From the NCBI GenBank assembly GCA_035707805.1, contig DASSTS010000004.1, positions 62,001 through 126,000 of the forward strand: 64,000 nucleotides of DNA, given 5' to 3'. Below are positions 1 through 5,587 of the stretch, piece after piece. Source of the DNA: Castellaniella sp035707805 (GTDB taxonomy: Bacteria; Pseudomonadota; Gammaproteobacteria; Burkholderiales; Burkholderiaceae_B). Each line of letters begins with the position of its first letter. Within the stretch, counting starts at the first letter, position 1. The notes under the pieces are model-generated. The model was not told the DNA's origin. It did no database searches and saw nothing but the letters and a program-made list of their open reading frames with translations. A program made the position numbers and the translations under genes.

Positions 1-412
1 AGTCGTTCTCGATCTCGGGCCCGTCGGCCACGTCGAAGCCGATGGAACGGAAGATCTGCTCGACACGCTGCCAGGTGCGGATGACCGGATGCACGCCGCC
101 CGCGCCCCGCCCGCGACCCGGCAGGGTCACGTCGATGGTCTCGGCAGCCAGGCGCTGGTCCAGCACGGCCTGCGCGAGTTCGGCGCGGCGCGCGTTGAGC
201 AGGGCTTCGACCTGCTGCTTGGCCTGGTTGATCTGGGCTCCGCGGGCGCGCTTTTCCTCGCCCTGCAGGCCGGCCAGGCCCTTCAGCAGGGCCGTCAGGG
301 ATCCCTGCTTGCCCAGAAAGGCCGCCTTTTCATTTTCCAGCGAAGCCGCATCCCGGGCCTGGGCGAAGCGCCCCTGCGCCTGGGAGATCAGTTCGTCGAG
401 CGTCGTGTCCAT
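1..412 (-). CDS. pheS: Phenylalanyl-tRNA synthetase alpha subunit, N-terminal part (cut by window edge)
   Basis: PheRS alpha charges tRNA-Phe in the cytoplasm as part of an alpha2-beta2 enzyme with PheT. The visible N-terminal ~137 residues contain the coiled-coil tRNA-binding arm (rich in Gln/Ala/Glu, about residues 5-85), then the conserved stretch GRGRGAGGVHPV and RVEQIFRSIGFDVADGPEIE that opens the class II catalytic core. The start ATG at 410-412 is preceded by AAGGAAC at a good distance. The gene follows rplT on the same strand after a 77-base gap that carries a strong hairpin with a T-run, so expression may be attenuated. The rest of the gene, and probably pheT, lie beyond base 1. Identification is firm from the sequence family and from gene order. 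Confidence 0.95.
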   Translation of the reverse strand, partial: MDTTLDELISQAQGRFAQARDAASLENEKAAFLGKQGSLTALLKGLAGLQGEEKRARGAQINQAKQQVEALLNARRAELAQAVLDQRLAAETIDVTLPGRGRGAGGVHPVIRTWQRVEQIFRSIGFDVADGPEIEND

Positions 413-421
413 AGTTCCTTC

Positions 422-457
422 CAAAACGCAAACGGAGCCCGAAGAGCTCCGTTTGCG
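422..457 (-). terminator. Terminator-like hairpin between rplT and pheS (possible attenuator)
   Basis: Bases 427-438 and 446-457 form a perfect 12-bp stem with a 7-base loop. On the minus strand the stem is followed at once by TTTT, and the pheS start lies about 14 bases further on. This is an intrinsic terminator by shape, with a short T-run. It sits inside what should be one operon, so it may act as a pheS attenuator, as in the E. coli pheM-pheST leader. The preceding bases carry several Phe codons (TTC GTT TTC), but no convincing leader-peptide start is seen. Confidence 0.6.
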
Positions 458-489
458 ATGAGACAGAATCGAAAACGAAACTGTATCGA

Positions 490-849
490 TTAGGCGGCCA
501 GCGCGGATTTCGCCTGGGACACCACAGCGGCAAAGCCCGCCTTGTCGTTGACGGCCATATCGGCCAGGACCTTGCGGTCGAGTTCGATCGAGGCTTTCTT
601 GAGGCCGGCGATGAACACGCTGTAGGTCACGCCGAGTTCACGGCAGCCGGCGTTGATCCGGGTGATCCAGAGGGCGCGGAAGGTGCGCTTTTTGTTGCGG
701 CGGTCGCGATAGGCATATTGGCCGGCGCGCATGACCGCCTGCTTGGCGATCCGGAATACGTTGCCGCGGCGGCCGCGGTAGCCTTTGGCGGCCTTGAGGA
801 CTTTTTTATGGCGTGCACGAGCCGTGACGCCGCGTTTGACGCGAGGCAT
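490..849 (-). CDS. rplT: 50S ribosomal protein L20
   Basis: L20 binds 23S rRNA early in 50S assembly and, in enterobacteria, represses its own operon. The 119-residue product has the normal family length. It begins MPRVKRGVTARARHKKVLK and holds the basic N-terminal extension and the globular C-terminal domain (TRINAGCRELGVTYS, about residues 62-76). The ATG at 847-849 is preceded by a purine-rich site. rpmI ends 13 bases upstream. infC, its usual upstream partner, is about 10.7 kb away in this genome, so any L20 autoregulatory leader would have to lie in the 190 bases before rpmI. Confidence 0.97.
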   Translation of the reverse strand: MPRVKRGVTARARHKKVLKAAKGYRGRRGNVFRIAKQAVMRAGQYAYRDRRNKKRTFRALWITRINAGCRELGVTYSVFIAGLKKASIELDRKVLADMAVNDKAGFAAVVSQAKSALAA

Positions 850-862
850 GAGAGATCTCCGA

Positions 863-1060
863 TCAGGCGAAAGGCAACATCGCCTTCACCGAGGCGACAT
901 TCGTTTCATGGACAGCAGCCGAACCACGGAGCTGACGCTTGTTTTTCGTGGTTTTCTTGGTCAGGATATGACGCTTGAAAGCCTGGCCGCGCTTGATGGA
1001 ACCACTGCCGCGCACCTTAAAGCGCTTGGAGGCGCCTTTTTTGCTCTTCATCTTGGGCAT
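863..1060 (-). CDS. rpmI: 50S ribosomal protein L35
   Basis: L35 is a small basic protein of the large ribosomal subunit. The 65-residue product begins MPKMKSKKGASKRFKVRGSG and has the family motifs GSIKRGQAFKRHILTKKTTK and KRQLRGS at the usual positions. Length and start (ATG at 1058-1060) match the family. It is immediately upstream of rplT in the standard rpmI-rplT order. The upstream neighbour is ubiK instead of infC, so this pair probably has its own promoter in the gap at 1061-1250. Confidence 0.96.
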   Translation of the reverse strand: MPKMKSKKGASKRFKVRGSGSIKRGQAFKRHILTKKTTKNKRQLRGSAAVHETNVASVKAMLPFA

Positions 1061-1250
1061 GACGATTACTCTGTTGACTTTGCGAATTCAGGTGTCCCGA
1101 CACATCGGGCGCTTGTCTGACCTGGCATCCGCAACCAATACGGCCCGCCACGCGCAACATGCATGGACAAGCCTTTTTCCCGCAATGCCAGGCGCCAGAT
1201 TTGAACCAGGCGCAAACAAATACTGGGAAAAGCCCTTGATTGTATGTGAT
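1061..1250. other. Intergenic leader between ubiK and rpmI
   Basis: This 190-base gap holds no supported gene. It should contain the promoter and leader of rpmI-rplT, because infC is not upstream here. A short perfect hairpin (CCCGA-TGTG-TCGGG on the minus strand, about 1094-1107) lies about 35-50 bases before the rpmI start. I see no confident -35/-10 pair. Confidence 0.4.
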
Positions 1251-1499
1251 TTATTCGGTTTTGTCGAGACGCTGTTCCAGCGCCTGCACCTGGGACTCCA
1301 GCGACTGGACCCGTTCCAGGGCGCGGGCGAGCAGATCGGCCTGGATGTCGAATTCCTCGCGCGTGATGAGGTCCATGCGCGCGAAGGTCTGGGCCATCAG
1401 GGCCTTCATGTTGCGCTCGATGTCGGCGGCCGGCGTCTTGGCCAGCAGTTCGGACATGTTCTTCTGAAAATCGTCGAGCCATTGATTGGGAGCGATCAT
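1251..1499 (-). CDS. ubiK: Ubiquinone biosynthesis accessory factor (YqiC/UbiK family)
   Basis: UbiK is a small coiled-coil membrane-associated factor that helps the aerobic ubiquinone biosynthesis complex together with UbiJ. The 82-residue product has the family layout: an amphipathic N-terminal helix (NQWLDDFQKNMSELLA), a middle part with LMAQTFARMDLITREEFDIQ, and a C-terminal leucine-zipper-like coil (RVQSLESQVQALEQRLDK, about residues 62-79) likely to trimerise. The start ATG is at 1497-1499. It lies between comM and rpmI on the minus strand, 38 bases after comM. Function comes from family membership, and nothing in the sequence departs from it. Confidence 0.85.
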   Translation of the reverse strand: MIAPNQWLDDFQKNMSELLAKTPAADIERNMKALMAQTFARMDLITREEFDIQADLLARALERVQSLESQVQALEQRLDKTE

Positions 1500-1537
1500 G
1501 GAGGGCCTCCAGCACGGTAAAGCTTCATTCTACCGGG

Positions 1538-3055
1538 TCAGGGCGGCGACGGCCCGGGATCGGGGCGGAACTGGATGGCTTCGGCGACATGCGCCGCCCC
1601 GGGCCGCGCCGCGTCCTGCAGGTCGGCCAGCGTGCGGGCGACCCGCAGCACCCGCTGGGTCGCCCGGGCCGACCAGCCCCAGGCCTCGGCCGTGCGGGCG
1701 AGCAGCGCCCGGCCGGCATCGTCGGGCCGGGCATGGGCGGCTAGGCCGGCGGCATCCAGCTGCGTGTTCAGGCACTGCTGGCGCGCGAGCTGCCGTTCGC
1801 GGGCGGCCAGGACCCGCGCCCGGACGAGGGCCGAGGGCTCGCCGGGCGGCGCTTCGTGCCATGCCTTTTCCACCGCCAGGGTGACGTGGATGTCGATCCG
1901 GTCCAGCAGCGGCCCGGACACCTGCGAGCGGTAGCGCTCGATGCGTTCGCGGGGACAGCGGCAGGCCTGGCGCGGATGCCCCAGCCAGCCGCAGGGACAG
2001 GGGTTCATGGCGGCCAGCAACTGGAAACGCGCCGGGAAATGGCAGCTGCCCGCCGCGCGCGCGACGGTGACCGCGCCGGTCTCCAGGGGCTCGCGCAGGG
2101 CCTCCAGCGCCCGGCGCTCGAACTCGGGCAATTCGTCCAGGAACAGCACGCCGTGATGGGCCAGGCTGATCTCGCCGGGCCGGGGGTGCGCCCCGCCGCC
2201 GACCAGGGCCGGCATCGACGCCCCATGATGGGGCGCGCGAAAGGGCGGCACGGCCGGCAGCGTGCGCAGTGGCCGGGCCAGGCCATGGACCGCGGCGACC
2301 TCCAGCGCCTGCTGCCGGGTTAGGGGCGGCAGCAGCCCCGGCAGCCGCTGGGCGAGCATGCTCTTGCCCACCCCGGGCGGCCCGCACAGGATGAGGCTGT
2401 GGCCCCCGGCGGCCGCGATCTCCAGCGCGCGGCGAGCCAGCGCCTGGCCCCGGACGTCGGCCAGGCACGGCGCCGCGGCGGGATCCGCGGACAAGGGCGC
2501 GGGACTGGCCTCGGCCAGCGGCTGGCGGCCCGCGAAATGGGCCACCACCTCGTCCAGGCCGCCGGCCGCCAGCACGCGCAGGCCGGGCACCAGGGCCGCG
2601 ATGCCGGCGGCCGGCGGCGCCATCACCAGGATCGCCTCGGGATCGTCGCGGGCCACCGCCAGGGCGATGGCCAGGGCGGAATCCGCCGGCACCAGCGCGC
2701 CGGTCAGGGACAGCTCGCCCGCCAGCACGTAGTGGCGCACGTCGGGACTGCCGCCCTGCCCGTCCGCCACCTGGCCGGAGGCCAGCAGCACGCCCAGGGC
2801 GATCGGCAGGTCGAAGCGCCCGGAGTCCTTGGGCAGGTCGGCGGGCGCCAGGTTGGCCGTGATGCGCCCCGCCGGAAAATCGAAGCCGCAGTTGAGGATG
2901 GCGGAACGGACCCGTTCGCGGCTTTCGCGCACGCCCGCGCCGGGCAGGCCGACGATGGAGAACGACGGCAGGCCGCTGCCGACGTGGACTTCGACCTGCA
3001 CCGCCCGGGCCTGCAGCCCGAACAAGGCCCGACTGGCCAGCACCGCGAGCGACAT
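1538..3055 (-). CDS. comM: YifB/ComM family Mg-chelatase-like AAA+ ATPase
   Basis: ComM is a hexameric helicase-like ATPase that promotes branch migration during natural transformation. The product is 505 residues, as usual for the family. It has an N-terminal Lon-protease-like (ChlI) domain (residues 1-~170; LPSFSIVGLPGAGVRESRERV and FDFPAGRITANLAPADLPK), then the AAA+ core with Walker A GPPGVGKSML at about 220 and Walker B GVLFLDELPEF at about 305, and the C-terminal Mg_chelatase_C region (LDRIDIHV, SARATQRVLRVARTLADL). A Cys-rich stretch (CPCGWLGHPRQACRCP) matches the family zinc-finger-like loop. The ATG at 3055 has a GGAGGGAGG site just upstream. It precedes ubiK. Whether this strain is transformable cannot be judged from one gene. 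Confidence 0.93.
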   Translation of the reverse strand: MSLAVLASRALFGLQARAVQVEVHVGSGLPSFSIVGLPGAGVRESRERVRSAILNCGFDFPAGRITANLAPADLPKDSGRFDLPIALGVLLASGQVADGQGGSPDVRHYVLAGELSLTGALVPADSALAIALAVARDDPEAILVMAPPAAGIAALVPGLRVLAAGGLDEVVAHFAGRQPLAEASPAPLSADPAAAPCLADVRGQALARRALEIAAAGGHSLILCGPPGVGKSMLAQRLPGLLPPLTRQQALEVAAVHGLARPLRTLPAVPPFRAPHHGASMPALVGGGAHPRPGEISLAHHGVLFLDELPEFERRALEALREPLETGAVTVARAAGSCHFPARFQLLAAMNPCPCGWLGHPRQACRCPRERIERYRSQVSGPLLDRIDIHVTLAVEKAWHEAPPGEPSALVRARVLAARERQLARQQCLNTQLDAAGLAAHARPDDAGRALLARTAEAWGWSARATQRVLRVARTLADLQDAARPGAAHVAEAIQFRPDPGPSPP

Positions 3056-3087
3056 GCCTCCCTCCGATCCATCCGCGCAGACAGCAC

Positions 3088-3135
3088 ACTATACGGACTG
3101 CCCCACGCAGAAAGGGCGCCGAAGCGCCCTTTCTG
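3088..3135 (-). terminator. Hairpin terminator after the lipoprotein gene, with a possible comM -10
   Basis: Bases 3108-3119 and 3124-3135 make a perfect 12-bp stem closed by a tetraloop. It lies just downstream of the minus-strand lipoprotein gene and contains AAAGGGCGC/GCGCCCTTT, so it probably ends that transcript. There is no long T-run outside the stem. A TATAGT hexamer on the minus strand at 3088-3093 could be the comM -10 element, but no clear -35 is seen. Confidence 0.5.
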
Positions 3136-3175
3136 TCACACGCCCGCAAGCGGGCATCCGGAGATTCGCGGCGGC

Positions 3176-3529
3176 TTACTTGCTGCCGTTGCCCACCGAG
3201 TTCTGGATCGAAGCGTCCGCCTTGGCGGCGCCTTCCTTCACGGATTCGCGGGCCTCGTTGGCCGCGTCACCGGCCTTGTCGGCCAGTTCGGCAGCCTTTT
3301 CCTTGACCTCGTTGGCCGAATCCTTGATGTCGTCCTGCATGGATTGCTGGTCCTGCGGCGCCGTCGACGGCGCCTGGGGAGCGGGCGGCACGGGGGCCGG
3401 AGTGGGAGTCGTGGAGGGGGCGGGCGCCGCGGGCGGGGGCGCCGGCTCGTCGCTCTTGGAGCACGCCGCCAGCAGGCTCAGAGAAGCCACCACGGCAGCC
3501 ATTGTCAGCGTTTTGCGCGTCATGTTCAT
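3176..3529 (-). CDS. Small lipoprotein with Pro-rich linker and amphipathic helix
   Basis: The product (117 residues) has a lipoprotein signal peptide with a clear lipobox, LLAAC, so Cys near residue 24 should be lipidated. A long Pro/Ala/Thr linker follows (about residues 30-65), then a charged Ala/Lys/Glu-rich helix (KDSANEVKEKAAELADKAGDAANEARESV) resembling late-embryogenesis/YtxH-type repeats. The ATG at 3529 is chosen because AGGG lies six bases before it; ATG codons at 3535 and 3523 are alternatives. I do not recognise a named family. The lipidated end would anchor it to a membrane with the helix free in the periplasm. It is a single gene with its own hairpin terminator. Function is unknown. 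Confidence 0.75.
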   Translation of the reverse strand: MNMTRKTLTMAAVVASLSLLAACSKSDEPAPPPAAPAPSTTPTPAPVPPAPQAPSTAPQDQQSMQDDIKDSANEVKEKAAELADKAGDAANEARESVKEGAAKADASIQNSVGNGSK

Positions 3530-3545
3530 GATCATCCCTATTCAA

Positions 3546-3853
3546 AATTCCGCGTTCTTGTCGTCGCGGATCATTCTCGAAGGCCGGCCTCGAAGAGCCG
3601 GGTTGGTTACAATTCTATCGGCCCAACCCCTCGGGTAAACCCTCACTTGTAATGACTGATTTCAGGCGCGTCCTGCCGGCCCGGTCCGCCCGCGGTCCGG
3701 GGCCCGCAGGGGAAAGCCGGCGGTTCGCAAGGCTGAACGCCACCTGACAGGACCAACAACTGGACACAAAAGACGCGCTCCGAAGCGAGGTTTCCGCACA
3801 CTTTCGGCGCGGCGCCGCGCCCGCCCCATGACAGGGCACCCCGTGCGTGCGCA
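3546..3853. other. Intergenic region between the lipoprotein gene and glnK control sites
   Basis: About 300 bases without a supported gene, separating the minus-strand lipoprotein gene from the plus-strand glnK regulatory sites. It should carry the lipoprotein promoter. A partly symmetric GCAC-CCC-GTGC at 3837-3847 could be a weak second activator site for glnK. Nothing else stands out. Confidence 0.35.
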
Positions 3854-3870
3854 TGCCCCGAAATGGGGCA
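3854..3870 (+). promoter_or_regulatory. NtrC-like binding palindrome upstream of glnK
   Basis: TGCCCC-GAAAT-GGGGCA is a perfect 6-bp inverted repeat with a 5-base spacer, close to the known NtrC consensus TGCACC-N5-GGTGCA. It lies about 78-94 bases before the -24 element of the sigma-54 promoter, the normal enhancer distance. The sequence is seen directly; binding by NtrC is inferred. Confidence 0.6.
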
Positions 3871-3945
3871 CGGCCGGAACCGGCCCCGCCGCCCCGCCCC
3901 CTCTCCTGCCTTCCCAGCCATCGTGGCCCCTGCGACGTGAAAAAG

Positions 3946-3963
3946 TTGGCACTCCTTTTGCTT
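3946..3963 (+). promoter_or_regulatory. Sigma-54 promoter of glnK-amtB
   Basis: TTGGCAC-TCCTT-TTGCTTT matches the sigma-54 consensus TGGCAC-N5-TTGCW, with GG at 3948-3949 and GC at 3960-3961, exactly the 12-base register required. Transcription should start near 3973, giving a short leader before the glnK ATG at 4000. With the upstream NtrC-like palindrome this indicates nitrogen-limitation control. Confidence 0.88.
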
Positions 3964-3999
3964 TGAGCGATGTGGCATCTCGCCGAACAAGGAGCACGC

Positions 4000-4338
4000 A
4001 TGAAGCTGATCACGGCCATCATCAAACCCTTCAAGCTCGAGGAAGTCCACGCCGCCCTGGTGGCTTCGGGAATCCAGGGCATGACCGTCACGGAGGCCCG
4101 CGGATTCGGTCGGCAGAAGGGCCACACCGAGCTGTACCGGGGCGCGGAGTACCAGGTGGACTTCCTGCCCAAGCTGCAGATCCAGTTCGCCGTGCCCGAT
4201 TCCCTGGAGGAAGTGGCAATCGAGTGCCTGTGCCAGGCCGCCCGCACCGGCAAGATCGGCGACGGCAAGGTGTTCGTCGCCTCGCTGGAGCAGGCCGTGC
4301 GCATCCGCACGGGCGAAACGGGCGACGCCGCCCTTTGA
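4000..4338 (+). CDS. glnK: PII nitrogen regulatory protein (GlnK/GlnB)
   Basis: PII proteins are cytoplasmic trimers that sense 2-oxoglutarate, ATP/ADP and uridylylation state, and block AmtB when nitrogen is plentiful. The 112-residue product has the standard length. The T-loop RGFGRQKGHTELYRGAEY places the uridylylation tyrosine at residue 51. The B-loop TGKIGDGKVFV (about 83-93) and C-terminal RIRTGE (about 101-106) are intact. The ATG at 4000 has AAGGAG upstream and gives the canonical MKLITAIIKPFKLEEV start. It is the first gene of glnK-amtB, 19 bases from amtB, and is driven by a sigma-54 promoter. The pairing with amtB favours the GlnK type over GlnB. Confidence 0.96.
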   Translation: MKLITAIIKPFKLEEVHAALVASGIQGMTVTEARGFGRQKGHTELYRGAEYQVDFLPKLQIQFAVPDSLEEVAIECLCQAARTGKIGDGKVFVASLEQAVRIRTGETGDAAL

Positions 4339-4357
4339 ATAGAGAGGAGAGATTTTC

Positions 4358-5587
4358 ATGGACAAGACCGACGTCGTCTGGGTGATGGTATCCACCTTGC
4401 TGGTCTGGCTGATGTGCCTGCCGGGCCTGGCGCTCTTCTATGGCGGACTGGCGCGGGAGCGCCACGTCCTGTCGGTGATGAGCCAGACGCTGGCCGCCAG
4501 CGCCCTCGCCATCCTGCTGTGGTTCCTGTATGGCTATTCGCTGGCCTTCGCCCCCGGTTTCGGCGGCCTGGGCGGCTTGACGCGGCTGGGGCTGGCGGAC
4601 CTCTACCAGCCCGGCGCCACCCCCGCCCTGCCCTTGCTGGGCTCGATCCCCGAGCTGCTCTTCGCCCTGTTCCAGGCCACTTTCGCCGCCATCACCTGCG
4701 GCCTGATCACGGGCAGCATCGCGGAGCGGGCGCGCTTTGGCGCGGTGCTGTGCTTCATCGGTCTGTGGTTTACCCTGGGCTACCTCCCCATCGCCCACAT
4801 GGTGTGGGCGGAAGACGGCTGGCTGCATCTGCGCGGCGCCCTGGATTTCGCCGGCGGCACGGTGGTGCACATCAGCGCGGGCGCGGCCGGCCTGGCCGCC
4901 GCGCGCTACCTGGGCCCCCGCCAGGGGCACGGACGCCAGGCGATGCCGCCGCACAACCTGCCGCTGAACCTCACCGGCGCGGCGCTGCTGTGGGTGGGCT
5001 GGTTCGGCTTTAACGGCGGGTCGGCGCTGGGCGCCAGCGAACAGGCCGTGCTGGCCCTGGGCAACACGCTGCTGGCGGCCGTCAGCGGGGTGCTGGCCTG
5101 GGCGCTGGCCGAACGCATCCTCAAGGGCAAGGCCTCGCTGCTGGGCGCGGCCTCGGGCGGCATCGCCGGGCTGGTCGGCGTGACCCCGGCCGCCGGCCTG
5201 GTGGCGCCCGGCGCGGCGCTGGTGATCGGCGCGCTGACCGCCTGGGCCGCGCTGTATGGTGTCAGCGGCCTGAAACGCCGCCTTGGCGTGGACGATGCGT
5301 TCGACGTCTTCGGCATCCATGGCGTGGGCGGCATCGCGGGCGCCCTGCTGACCGGCGTCTTCCATTCCGGTTCGCTGGGCGGTCCCGGCCCGGCCGGCTG
5401 GGGGGCGATGCTATGGCAGACCTGGCTGCAGGCCGAGGCCGTCCTGGTCAGCCTCGCGTGGGCGGGCCTGACGGCGCTGCTGGCCATCTGGGCGGCCGAC
5501 CGGCTGCTGGGGCTGCGCGCCACCCCGGAACAGCAAAGCCAGGGCCTGGATCCCGTCGATCACGGCGAAACGGCCTACCCCGCCTGA
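4358..5587 (+). CDS. amtB: Ammonium transporter AmtB
   Basis: AmtB is a trimeric inner-membrane channel for ammonium. The 409-residue product has about 11 hydrophobic segments and the family signatures DFAGGTVVHISAGAAGLAAA (about 166-185), FGFNGGSALGA and DAFDVFGIHGVGGIAGALLTGVF. The twin pore histidines are in VVHI and GIHGVGG. The C-terminal tail ends LDPVDHGETAY, the short cytoplasmic tail that docks GlnK. There is no long cleavable signal peptide at the N terminus, unlike E. coli AmtB, but the first helix begins normally. The ATG at 4358 has AGAGGAGA upstream. The 3' end overlaps the converging GGDEF/EAL gene by 13 bases. Confidence 0.95.
   Translation: MDKTDVVWVMVSTLLVWLMCLPGLALFYGGLARERHVLSVMSQTLAASALAILLWFLYGYSLAFAPGFGGLGGLTRLGLADLYQPGATPALPLLGSIPELLFALFQATFAAITCGLITGSIAERARFGAVLCFIGLWFTLGYLPIAHMVWAEDGWLHLRGALDFAGGTVVHISAGAAGLAAARYLGPRQGHGRQAMPPHNLPLNLTGAALLWVGWFGFNGGSALGASEQAVLALGNTLLAAVSGVLAWALAERILKGKASLLGAASGGIAGLVGVTPAAGLVAPGAALVIGALTAWAALYGVSGLKRRLGVDDAFDVFGIHGVGGIAGALLTGVFHSGSLGGPGPAGWGAMLWQTWLQAEAVLVSLAWAGLTALLAIWAADRLLGLRATPEQQSQGLDPVDHGETAYPA

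Noticed and set aside
1066..1515. 149-codon minus-strand frame overlapping ubiK and the rpmI leader
   Set aside because: It overlaps the well-matched ubiK in another frame and has no recognisable domain or ribosome site.
4000..4100. Riboswitch before glnK
   Set aside because: The leader from the sigma-54 start to the ATG is under 30 bases, too short for a known riboswitch.
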